From Methanolobus sp. UBA118 (lineage in GTDB: Archaea; Halobacteriota; Methanosarcinia; Methanosarcinales; Methanosarcinaceae), in NCBI GenBank assembly GCA_002508635.1, contig DACO01000074.1:1-7196 (forward strand): a stretch of DNA of 7,196 nucleotides, written 5' to 3'. This document shows positions 1-6,138 of this stretch, piece after piece. The position numbers and the translations under genes were made by a program. The notes under the pieces were generated by a model. That model ran no database searches and was not told the DNA's origin. It saw only the letters and a list, made by a program, of their open reading frames with translations. How positions within the stretch are numbered: position 1 is the first letter of the stretch; every line of letters starts with the position of its first letter.

Positions 1-209
1 GGTCCCATTACCACACCCTTACCACCTGCATAGGCACAACCACGGTTTGTCATTATGCCGGGGATGGTCTTGGCGTTAGCTTCGATATGATTGTCGGAAC
101 AGGAGCTCTTGACTGTAAAGTGCTTTCTTCTGTCCTTGGCGACCTTCTCAGGGTAGATCTTCATCATCTCATCGATGACTTCCTGCGTGGACTCTACTTC
201 AGAACTCAT
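1..209 (-). CDS. nifD: Nitrogenase MoFe protein alpha chain, N-terminal 69 codons (cut by window edge)
   Basis: This is the start of NifD, the alpha subunit of the MoFe protein, which with NifK carries the P-cluster and FeMo-cofactor and reduces N2 in the cytoplasm. The 69 visible residues open [20 protein letters not shown] and contain the family signature [13 protein letters not shown] at residues 50-62. Cys58 there matches the first P-cluster cysteine of NifD (Cys62 in Azotobacter numbering). The residue after CAYAG is Gly63, where I recall Ser or Cys being common. The ATG overlaps the nifI2 stop as ATGA, and a GGGAGG Shine-Dalgarno lies inside the end of nifI2, so translation is probably coupled. 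The gene continues beyond base 1, so the cofactor ligands cannot be checked. nifK, nifE and nifN would be expected further left. The family assignment is secure from position and motif. Confidence 0.95.
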   Translation of the reverse strand, partial: MSSEVESTQEVIDEMMKIYPEKVAKDRRKHFTVKSSCSDNHIEANAKTIPGIMTNRGCAYAGGKGVVMG

Positions 210-586
210 TGTTCTTCCCTCCCTACAGTGATTTCGCCTTCTTCTCCGGTCCTTATCCTGACTGCTTCAGGAATATCGGTCACGAAGATCTTTCCGTCTC
301 CTGCATGTCCTGTCTTGTTGATGTTTATTATGCGCTGGATTACCTTCTCAGCTGCCTTGTCATCAACAACTATTGTGAACAGGCGCTTTGGAACAAATGG
401 AATACAGTTCTTTGATGAAACTCCTTCCTGTGCTGGAAGTGGTGGGTCGAATTCATAGCAAAGTCCCTTTTGCTTTCCTCTTCCCATCACCTTTTCCACT
501 GTAAAGGAAGGATATCCGCAGTCAGAAAGTGCATCAAGTGTCTTGTGCACCTTGTTCATGCGGATAATTGCCGTGATTTCCTTCAT
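206..586 (-). CDS. nifI2: Nitrogenase-regulating PII-like protein NifI2
   Basis: NifI2 is one of two PII-family proteins that in methanogens form a complex which binds and inhibits the MoFe protein after ammonium addition; 2-oxoglutarate relieves the inhibition. The 126-residue protein shows PII landmarks: the N-terminal strand [12 protein letters not shown], the GRGKQKG stretch (residues 35-41) leading into the T-loop, GDGKIF (96-101) and the C-terminal RIRTG (110-114). The T-loop, roughly residues 42-66, is about nine residues longer than in GlnK, Pro-rich, and has no equivalent of the uridylylated Tyr51. That is typical of NifI2 and sets it apart from GlnB/GlnK. The ATG is preceded by GGAG with an 8-nt spacer. 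It lies 19 nt after nifI1 and overlaps nifD by 4 nt. Length and placement match the known nifI2 position. Confidence 0.94.
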   Translation of the reverse strand: MKEITAIIRMNKVHKTLDALSDCGYPSFTVEKVMGRGKQKGLCYEFDPPLPAQEGVSSKNCIPFVPKRLFTIVVDDKAAEKVIQRIININKTGHAGDGKIFVTDIPEAVRIRTGEEGEITVGREEQ

Positions 587-605
587 TTAATAGTCTCCAT
601 CCTGT

Positions 606-923
606 TTACAGTCCGCTTTCGCCGGTACGTATTGTGTAAGCGTTTTCTACCGGATTTACGAAGATCTTTCCGTCTCCGTACTTTCCTGTGTGTGCTGAAC
701 CCTTGATTATGTCTATTACCTTTGACTTGTCTTCGTCTTCAACTACCATCATGAGCATTGTCTTTGGAAGTTCATCGAACTGTACCTCTGCGGTGTGGAT
801 ACCTCTCTGCTTACCTCTTCCGAAAACATCGGTCTTGGTAAGGGATACAAATCCTTCTTTCTCAAGTTCTTCGACAATGTCAGTGACCTTGTTCGGTCTG
901 ACTATTGCACGGATCATTTGCAT
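606..923 (-). CDS. nifI1: Nitrogenase-regulating PII-like protein NifI1
   Basis: NifI1 is the partner of NifI2 in ammonium switch-off of nitrogenase. From ATG 923 the product is 105 residues: MQMIRAIVRPNK, then GRGKQRG (35-41), a short T-loop ending at Pro53-Lys54, GDGKIF (83-88) and TIRTGESGL at the end. Residue numbers up to 41 run in step with classical PII proteins. The T-loop is about four residues shorter than in GlnK and lacks Tyr51, as expected for NifI1. The open frame could also begin at a GTG at 932. ATG 923 is preferred because GAGGTG at 935-930 sits 6 nt before it and the resulting length and alignment fit the family. ATG 917 would be 12 nt from that Shine-Dalgarno. It lies 10 nt after nifH, inside the same operon. 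Confidence 0.94.
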   Translation of the reverse strand: MQMIRAIVRPNKVTDIVEELEKEGFVSLTKTDVFGRGKQRGIHTAEVQFDELPKTMLMMVVEDEDKSKVIDIIKGSAHTGKYGDGKIFVNPVENAYTIRTGESGL

Positions 924-929
924 TCTTGA

Positions 930-933
930 CACC

Positions 934-935
<2 letters not shown>
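930..935 (-). promoter_or_regulatory. Shine-Dalgarno deciding the nifI1 start
   Basis: GAGGTG reads on the minus strand at 935-930, overlapping the nifH stop codon TGA (936-934). It is 6 nt before ATG 923. Because it covers the GTG at 932-930, that codon cannot be the start; this fixes nifI1 at 105 residues. Confidence 0.75.
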
Positions 936-1861
<926 letters not shown>

Positions 1862-1895
1862 TGTATTGTATAATGATTTATTGTTCTATTTGTTC

Positions 1896-1935
1896 CTTTT
1901 TTTAAAAAAAGATATCTTGCAGTGCATTTCACTGT
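1896..1935 (-). terminator. Hairpin plus T-tract inside the nifH leader (possible attenuator)
   Basis: Read on the minus strand, a 5-bp stem (CAGTG/CACTG, 1934-1930 with 1924-1920, loop of 5) is followed nine bases later by seven consecutive T (1910-1904) and then seven A. The T/A run with its flanking bases is a perfect 16-bp palindrome at 1896-1911. T-tracts alone can terminate archaeal RNA polymerase, so this could trim read-through from the kinase gene or attenuate the distal nif transcript. The stem is weak. Confidence 0.35.
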
Positions 1936-1993
1936 GATATGAGAAAAATGGTAACTGTGCTTTTAACTCTACCACCTATTACAAAATTTCAGG

Positions 1994-2016
1994 GTTACTG
2001 TTATTTTATGAGTAAC
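1994..2016. repeat. Inverted repeat GTTACT-N11-AGTAAC between TATA box and predicted start site
   Basis: GTTACT (1994-1999) and AGTAAC (2011-2016) are perfect complements with an 11-bp spacer. The repeat lies between the distal TATA box and its expected start site. It could be a second repressor site or a small hairpin at the 5' end of the leader. Arms of 6 bp can arise by chance in AT-rich DNA. Confidence 0.35.
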
Positions 2017-2017
2017 T

Positions 2018-2047
2018 CTTATATATGATGGTACTTGGAACTTCCAA
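2018..2047 (-). promoter_or_regulatory. Distal nifH promoter with candidate NrpR operator
   Basis: On the minus strand a TATA box (TATATAAG, 2025-2018) lies about 10 bp downstream of the perfect 13-bp palindrome TTGGAACTTCCAA (2035-2047). The methanogen repressor NrpR is known to bind GGAA/TTCC-type palindromes; from memory, the Methanosarcina mazei site is also a 13-bp palindrome with GG and CC half-sites. The spacing here is not the Methanococcus GGAA-N6-TTCC, so the operator call is an inference. The site would occlude TFB/TBP binding. Transcription would start near 1996. Confidence 0.55.
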
Positions 2048-2076
2048 TTTAAGGGCGCAATTTCAAGTCAAGGCAA

Positions 2077-2110
2077 ATATGTTCAATATTATAATTTGTT
2101 TTGAATATAT
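2077..2110. repeat. Imperfect inverted repeat ATATGTTCAA / TTGAATATAT
   Basis: Arms at 2077-2086 and 2101-2110 match at 9 of 10 positions with a 14-bp spacer. The repeat lies upstream of the distal nif promoter. It may be an activator or repressor site, or chance in AT-rich sequence. Confidence 0.3.
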
Positions 2111-2139
2111 CCGGGATGACTGTTTTGTTGCAATTAGTT

Positions 2140-2155
2140 AATAAATTAATTTATT
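2140..2155 (-). terminator. AT-only palindrome downstream of the kinase gene
   Basis: AATAAATTAATTTATT is a perfect 16-bp palindrome about 90 bases after the kinase stop codon. It may mark the 3' end of the kinase transcript. Because it contains only A and T, both the stem stability and the call are weak. Confidence 0.25.
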
Positions 2156-2246
2156 TTACAGGTTTAATTTGATTGAAGTTGCCGTGTAATTATCAACTAT
2201 ACATCCTTTTCATCTTCCGGCACTTAAATTGAAAATATGCTAAAAC

Positions 2247-3728
2247 TCAGTTATATGATTTCTTAAGTGTGAACCAGAATATGCTGCCCTTTCCTTCCGG
2301 ATTATCTGTAACACCCACTTCTTCCCCGTGCAGGTCCTGGATCCTTTTTACAATTGCAAGGCCGATTCCGCTTCCCTGTACATTTTCCTTGTGGAGACGT
2401 TTAAAACGCTCAAAGATGTTTGATCTTTCAATACCGGGTATTCCATCTCCCTGATCGATGAAATTGACTTTCAGCTTATCTCCTGAGTCTTCTATCTTTA
2501 TTTTAATGATGCTTCCGTTGGGGCTGTACTTGATAGCATTTGACAGTAAGTTTGTGAAAACACCTTCTATCATGGGATTTGCGAGAGCATGGTATTTATT
2601 TTCCGGGAGGCTTTTCAGTACAATGTCCTTTTTCTCCATCTCAGGCACATAATTACTTACTACATCCTGTATCATGGAAGTGATATCACATTTCACAAAG
2701 GCAATTTCATTTATAGCTTCCAGTTTTGCAAGCTGGGATGCTCCTTCGATCAGTTCGATCAACTTCACAGTTGATCTGTTTATACTCTCTATGATACGCT
2801 TTTGTTTATCGCTCGGATCTGTATCCTCAAGAAGCTCGGTAAATGATTTTATAAGTCCGGCGGGGTTAAGGAGGTCATGACGCAGGACATCTGTGAAAAG
2901 ATCTTTGAGCTCATTGGAACGCTCCAGCTGGCTGGCATACTCCTGCAGTTTTATCTCATCTTTTCTTTTATCAGTTATATCTTCTCCTGATATCAGGATT
3001 CCTGTGAAGTTGCCATCTTCATCTTTCAGGACTGAATCATACCATTTGAACAGTCTTTCTTTACCGGTGATAGTACGGATGGGATATTCATGGTACTCAT
3101 TCTGCTTTATCTGTCCTTCTTGCAGGTTTTTGTATCTTCTCTGTACCTGGTCAGCATAACTCTCAGCCACAAAAAGGTCTATCCAGTCCCGGTTAATGAT
3201 ATTCTTTCTGTTGCATCCAAGGATATCGGTCCCTTTCTTATTGATATGTATCAGCCTGCATTCAGGATCAAGCACTGCGATCAGTATTCCTACATAGTCG
3301 AGATACCTGTGAGTCCTGTCAAGTTCGGTGAGCAGGAAATCATGCTGATCCTTGATACGCAGGAGGGATGTGATCTTCTTGTCCAGTTCGAACCTGTCAG
3401 CGGGTTTTTTCAAAAAATCATCTGCGCCAACTTCAATACCCCTTTGATGATCGTCTCTGGAGGTAAGGGATGTAAGCATGATCACAGGTATAAAATCAAG
3501 CTTATACTCCTTTTTGATTATCTTGCAGATCTCAAAGCCATCCTTCCCCGGCATCACAACATCAAGGAGTATCAGGTCTGGTTCCCTTTTCTTTACAATT
3601 TCAAGTCCTTCCTCACCGCTGGATGCGATCAGGACTTCATAATTGTCGGAGAGATAAGAACTCAGGAGCATTACATTGATCTTTTCATCATCAATGATGA
3701 GAATCTTCCTCTTGCTGCATTTTACCAT
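2247..3728 (-). CDS. REC-PAS-histidine kinase (sensor kinase with N-terminal receiver domain)
   Basis: This soluble signalling protein of 493 residues joins a receiver, a PAS sensor and a kinase. Receiver, about 7-125: acidic pair Asp13-Asp14, phosphoacceptor Asp56 (LILLDVVMPG), Thr86 and Lys108 (KKP). PAS, about 140-253, ends in GEDITDKRK; a helical linker (254-278) follows. Dimerisation/H-box around His284 (VLRHDLLNP). The ATPase domain has the N-box Asn397 (LLSNAIKYSP), G1 DQGDGIPG (425-431), F-box FERF (439-442) and G2 GSGIGLAIV (452-460). All catalytic residues are present. No signal peptide or membrane segment is visible, so it acts in the cytoplasm. The start at 3728 lacks a Shine-Dalgarno and a TATA box sits about 26 nt upstream, so the message may be leaderless. 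It stands alone between amtB-glnK and nif; the stimulus and output partner are unknown. Confidence 0.9.
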   Translation of the reverse strand: MVKCSKRKILIIDDEKINVMLLSSYLSDNYEVLIASSGEEGLEIVKKREPDLILLDVVMPGKDGFEICKIIKKEYKLDFIPVIMLTSLTSRDDHQRGIEVGADDFLKKPADRFELDKKITSLLRIKDQHDFLLTELDRTHRYLDYVGILIAVLDPECRLIHINKKGTDILGCNRKNIINRDWIDLFVAESYADQVQRRYKNLQEGQIKQNEYHEYPIRTITGKERLFKWYDSVLKDEDGNFTGILISGEDITDKRKDEIKLQEYASQLERSNELKDLFTDVLRHDLLNPAGLIKSFTELLEDTDPSDKQKRIIESINRSTVKLIELIEGASQLAKLEAINEIAFVKCDITSMIQDVVSNYVPEMEKKDIVLKSLPENKYHALANPMIEGVFTNLLSNAIKYSPNGSIIKIKIEDSGDKLKVNFIDQGDGIPGIERSNIFERFKRLHKENVQGSGIGLAIVKRIQDLHGEEVGVTDNPEGKGSIFWFTLKKSYN

Positions 3729-3770
3729 AGCAAATATATTATATTTTTATTTATATATAAAAATTTGCTA
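3728..3770 (-). promoter_or_regulatory. Kinase promoter enclosed by inverted repeat TAGCAAAT / ATTTGCTA
   Basis: The minus strand reads TTTTTATATATAA at 3763-3751, a strong TATA box whose expected start site is within a few bases of ATG 3728. A perfect 8-bp inverted repeat, TAGCAAAT (3728-3735) and ATTTGCTA (3763-3770), encloses it with a 27-bp spacer. One arm touches the start codon and the other lies on the upstream side of the TATA box. A dimeric regulator on both arms would block initiation. The binding protein is unknown. Confidence 0.45.
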
Positions 3771-3828
3771 CAATTATGTATATTAATTAAAGTTCAGGAA
3801 AAAACTGCAGTAATAAAAAATTAGGGAA

Positions 3829-3924
3829 GGGGCACCGGAAAACTATGGAAGTGGTTTTGGATATGGCAGGATCGCGCGATAATGCTTATACGATCTTTAA
3901 CAGGAGTTAAATTTCCGGGGCCCA
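3829..3924. repeat. 96-bp GC-richer element bounded by 13-bp imperfect inverted repeats
   Basis: GGGGCACCGGAAA (3829-3841) and TTTCCGGGGCCCA (3912-3924) are complementary at 11 of 13 positions, including a 7-bp perfect core CCGGAAA/TTTCCGG. Near the exact centre is a perfect 10-bp palindrome ATCGCGCGAT (3871-3880). The stretch is clearly richer in G and C than its AT-rich flanks. It could be a structured RNA element in the 3' region of amtB-glnK, or the remnant of a small mobile element. No target-site duplication is obvious. Confidence 0.45.
3845..3910 (+). CDS. Possible 21-residue small ORF inside the inverted-repeat element
   Basis: An ATG at 3845 opens MEVVLDMAGSRDNAYTIFNRS and ends at TAA 3908-3910. 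The frame sits wholly within the inverted-repeat element and is antisense to the surrounding genes. No good Shine-Dalgarno lies at the right distance; the GGGAAGGGG upstream is about 13 nt away. A TATA-like stretch occurs near 3780 on the plus strand. I do not recognise the peptide. It could be a fragment of a decayed transposase or a chance frame. Confidence 0.15.
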   Translation: MEVVLDMAGSRDNAYTIFNRS

Positions 3925-3941
3925 GGTTGAATAGTCCAAAA

Positions 3942-3988
3942 AATAAATGAATGGATTTTGAAGGTGAAGATGCGCTTAAAGCGCATCT
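3942..3988 (-). terminator. Stem-loop over the glnK stop codon followed by a T-rich tract
   Basis: Bases 3968-3977 and 3979-3988 form a perfect 10-bp inverted repeat (GATGCGCTT / AAGCGCATC core) with a one-base centre. It includes the glnK stop codon TAA (3978-3976). Further along the minus strand, TTTATTTTTT occurs at 3951-3942, about 17 nt after the stem. Together they make a likely end for the amtB-glnK transcript. Confidence 0.55.
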
Positions 3989-4314
3989 CCGTCGGTCTCA
4001 CCTGTACGGATCCTGAGGATCTTTGCTACAGGATAGATGAAGATCTTACCATCACCGATGGAACCGGTTGCAGCGCTCTTCATAATGATATCGACAACAC
4101 TGTCTACATCAGCGTCATTAACAACTACTTCCATCTTGATCTTTGGCAACAGGTCGACACAGTATTTCCTGCCTCTCCACTGCTGCATAACACCCTTCTG
4201 CTTTCCGCGTCCCTTTACATCGGTCACGGTCAAACTTTCATAGCCTGCTTCTTCCAGTGCATCCTTTATTTCGTGGATCTTGGTAGGCCTTATGATTGCT
4301 TCTATTTTCATCAT
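3976..4314 (-). CDS. glnK: PII signal protein GlnK, partner of AmtB
   Basis: This 112-residue PII protein senses ATP/ADP and 2-oxoglutarate and blocks the AmtB channel through its T-loop when ammonium is plentiful. Residues fall at classical PII numbers: Arg36-Gly37, Gln39, Lys58 (LLPK) for 2-oxoglutarate/ATP, Tyr51 (RGRKY) in the T-loop, GDGKIF at 87-92, Arg101 and Arg103. Tyr51 is the uridylylation site in proteobacteria; whether it is modified here is unknown, and archaea generally lack a clear GlnD. Residue 46 is Trp in place of the usual Tyr. ATG 4314 is chosen over the adjacent ATG 4311 because numbering then matches the family and AAGGAGTGA, at the end of amtB, places GGAG 8 nt upstream. 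The 5-nt gap after amtB indicates one operon. It is clearly a different PII class from NifI1 and NifI2. Confidence 0.95.
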   Translation of the reverse strand: MMKIEAIIRPTKIHEIKDALEEAGYESLTVTDVKGRGKQKGVMQQWRGRKYCVDLLPKIKMEVVVNDADVDSVVDIIMKSAATGSIGDGKIFIYPVAKILRIRTGETDGDAL

Positions 4315-4319
4315 TTAAA

Positions 4320-5732
4320 TCACTCCTTTGCAATAAGGAACTCCGGATATGCACTGATTCCGTGTTCAACGACATCCAGTCCTTCGATCTCATGCTCTTC
4401 AGGTACACGAAGACCAATTATAAGATCCAGTATCTTGAAGATTATGAATGAGGCTCCGAATGCCCATACGATACTGAGTATTACTCCTACCAGCTGTATG
4501 AGAAGAAGCTGTACTCCACCACCGTAGAACAGACCTGCTACCTCTGCAGTGTATGCTGCACCTTCAAGTATTGTACCATCGGTTCCGAGTGCAAAGAGAC
4601 CAACTGCAATAAGTCCCCAGCTACCTGAGTATCCGTGTACTGCAATAGCGCCCACAGGATCGTCCAGCTTGAGTACATTCTCATTGAACATTACACCTAC
4701 GTATACTATTATACCACCGACCAGACCTATTATGACTGCTGCTGTGTTGCTGACTGAACCACAAGGTGCGGTTATAGCCACAAGACCTGCAAGCATACCG
4801 TTTGCAGTGAGTGATGGATCTGGCTTTCCTGTCTTTATCCAGGTTATGAGCATAACCATGATCGCACCAGCACCTGCTGCCAGGAAGGTGTTTACAATAA
4901 CCAGACTAACAAATGGATCGTTACCATCAAGGGTACTACCACCGTTGAATCCTACCCATCCGAATGCCAGGATAAGAGTTCCGAGGAATGCAAGTGGAAG
5001 GCTGTGACCTGGTATTGCTACAGGCTTTCCGTTTCTAAACTTGCCTATTCTTGCGCCGACTAGCATTACACCGGCAAGAGCTGAATATCCACCAATGGAG
5101 TGGACAACACCGGAACCTGCAAAGTCGTGCATTCCAACACCAATTGCGTCAACTATAGGGCCAGCTGTGAGTATTCCTGAACCACTCCATACCCAGTGTC
5201 CGTATACAGGGTAGATGAGTGCTACCATAGCAATAGTATAGACAAGATATGCCTTGAAGTCTGTCCTCTCAGCCATTGCACCGGAAACAATTGTTGCACC
5301 GGTTGCTGCGAAGACCATCTGGAACCACCAGCTGTTCCAGATTGAGTTGTCAGCACCCTGGAGGAAGAACTGGTCAATACCGATAAGGCCTGCGTAATCG
5401 GCACCGTACATAATCGCCCATCCTACGGCCCAGTATACTATAATACCAAGGGAGATGGTCATGAAGTTCTTCATGAGGATGTTGGCTGTATTCTTGGTTC
5501 TTGTCAGGCCTATCTCAACTAAAGAGAAACCTGCATGCATCAGGAATACAATGGCACCTGCTGTGATCAGCCATATGACTGTGAGTGCTGTTTCAAGGTT
5601 TCCAATGGATGCTGCGTTTTCTTCAACTGTCTGCGCCGATCCCGGCACAGCAAATATCATAAATATCACACTGATCAGCAGCAAGAACTGCCAGATCATC
5701 TTTGAATTATATTTCTTCAATGTTTCGTACAT
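4320..5732 (-). CDS. amtB: Ammonium transporter AmtB
   Basis: This Amt-family channel imports ammonium across the cytoplasmic membrane as a trimer. The 470-residue protein has the conserved pore twin histidines His211 (DFAGSGVVH) and His366 (GAIAVHGYSG), Asp203 of the HDFAGS motif and Phe141 (QMVFAATGATI), likely the outer pore phenylalanine. About eleven hydrophobic segments run from 50 to 440. Residues 12-33 are hydrophobic and end in GSAQ, consistent with a cleaved signal peptide as in E. coli AmtB. The cytoplasmic tail LRVPEEHEIEGLDVVEHGI (441-459) carries the conserved GlnK-contact sequence, matching the glnK gene 5 nt downstream. ATG 5732 is preceded by AAAGGTG with a 7-nt gap. The promoter upstream carries a motif shared with nifH, so it is probably under NrpR control. 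Confidence 0.97.
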   Translation of the reverse strand: MYETLKKYNSKMIWQFLLLISVIFMIFAVPGSAQTVEENAASIGNLETALTVIWLITAGAIVFLMHAGFSLVEIGLTRTKNTANILMKNFMTISLGIIVYWAVGWAIMYGADYAGLIGIDQFFLQGADNSIWNSWWFQMVFAATGATIVSGAMAERTDFKAYLVYTIAMVALIYPVYGHWVWSGSGILTAGPIVDAIGVGMHDFAGSGVVHSIGGYSALAGVMLVGARIGKFRNGKPVAIPGHSLPLAFLGTLILAFGWVGFNGGSTLDGNDPFVSLVIVNTFLAAGAGAIMVMLITWIKTGKPDPSLTANGMLAGLVAITAPCGSVSNTAAVIIGLVGGIIVYVGVMFNENVLKLDDPVGAIAVHGYSGSWGLIAVGLFALGTDGTILEGAAYTAEVAGLFYGGGVQLLLIQLVGVILSIVWAFGASFIIFKILDLIIGLRVPEEHEIEGLDVVEHGISAYPEFLIAKE

Positions 5733-5786
5733 GAGTACACACCTTTGATTTTCTTTTTTAAAGGAACACGGATGCTATGTGTAGAC

Positions 5787-5832
5787 TTAACTATATTTAA
5801 ATATTGTGGTAACTTGGTACGAATATAGTTAA
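5787..5832 (-). promoter_or_regulatory. amtB-glnK promoter: TATA box, candidate operator and 11-bp inverted repeat
   Basis: The minus strand reads TTTAAATA at 5801-5794, a full match to the archaeal TATA consensus, predicting a start near 5772 and a leader of about 40 nt. Seven bases upstream, GGTA-N6-TACG (5808-5821) resembles a GGTA-N6-TACC NrpR-type site with one mismatch. The whole is bounded by a perfect 11-bp inverted repeat, TTAACTATATT (5787-5797) and AATATAGTTAA (5822-5832), with a 24-bp spacer. A repressor here would cover the TFB/TBP site. The regulator's identity is inferred from the nitrogen genes, not shown. Confidence 0.55.
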
Positions 5833-5944
5833 TGTACGCACAAGTGTTAAATTTTAGTTTAAAAGTAGGTCTTCTTGCAGGTCAAAATTACATTAAAATA
5901 AGACAAAATTCACACTTTATATATTTTTACTCCCATCAAATATA

Positions 5945-6110
5945 AACAAGCTCTATTTTTTGGCAGTTGCTGATGCCAGCTTAAGAGGTTGAGGCATAAG
6001 AGATGCTAAATACAGCCAGGATGCTGATTGCAGTAAGTAAGTAAGTAAGTCTGGGAAATCGTAAGTGGGGAGGAGTGAACTGAGAAAAAGAGCAGTAAAT
6101 TATCTTAAGA
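5945..6110 (+). ncRNA. Possible small plus-strand RNA between nrpR and amtB
   Basis: A plus-strand TATA box, CTTTATATATTTT (5915-5927), predicts a start near 5945. The sequence after it folds a short stem TGGCA/TGCCA (5961-5965, 5974-5978), has the AGTA repeats and then GGGGAGGAGTGA (6067-6078), which looks like a strong ribosome site but leads to no reading frame. A 13-codon frame (6003-6044) is the only other coding option. No RNA family is recognised. Methanosarcina mazei is known to carry nitrogen-responsive small RNAs, but no homology is claimed. Confidence 0.2.
6032..6050. repeat. Tandem tetranucleotide repeat AGTA, 4.75 copies
   Basis: Nineteen bases consist of AGTA repeated four times plus AGT. 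Such a tract is prone to slipped-strand length change. It lies in non-coding DNA downstream of nrpR, so copy-number change would not shift a known frame. Confidence 0.8.
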
Positions 6111-6138
6111 TATGTTGAGTAACTTTAAATCTTACTCA
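6101..6138 (-). terminator. Stem-loop and palindrome at the 3' end of nrpR
   Basis: TGAGTA (6116-6121) and TACTCA (6133-6138) form a 6-bp stem with an 11-nt loop that includes the nrpR stop codon. Just beyond on the minus strand is the perfect 12-bp palindrome TATCTTAAGATA (6112-6101), and CTTTTTCTC lies further along near 6090-6082. This is a plausible transcript end for nrpR, though not a classical hairpin-plus-T terminator. Confidence 0.35.

Larger units (their letters stand above)
5733..6135. other. 403-base gap between nrpR and amtB
   Basis: No protein gene of normal size is supported. The right half of the gap contains a tetranucleotide repeat, short hairpins and a purine-rich GGGGAGGAG. 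The left half holds the amtB promoter. A symmetric TATA-like stretch near 5916-5931 could serve either strand: a distal amtB promoter on the minus strand, or a small plus-strand transcript. Confidence 0.6.

Noticed and set aside
924..932. GTG 932 as the start of nifI1
   Set aside because: The GTG lies within the GAGGTG Shine-Dalgarno that serves ATG 923, and the longer form breaks the PII alignment.
1969..1975. Strong Shine-Dalgarno-like AGGTGG on the minus strand in the nif leader
   Set aside because: No ATG, GTG or TTG follows at a usable distance, so no leader peptide is supported.
3090..3824. 244-codon plus-strand open frame opposite the kinase gene
   Set aside because: It is antisense to well-conserved receiver and PAS coding sequence, has no recognisable domain and runs across the kinase promoter. 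It is a shadow frame.
3958..4527. 189-codon plus-strand open frame opposite glnK and amtB
   Set aside because: It is antisense to two strongly conserved genes and shows Cys/His/Ser-rich composition typical of a reverse-strand shadow.
5961..6027. C/D-box guide RNA suggested by CTGATGC and CTGA
   Set aside because: The C box does not match RUGAUGA, no C'/D' pair is seen, and no kink-turn stem is evident.
6003..6044. 13-codon plus-strand frame MLNTARMLIAVSK
   Set aside because: It is too short to support, partly made of the AGTA repeat, and the nearest GAGG is not at a convincing distance.
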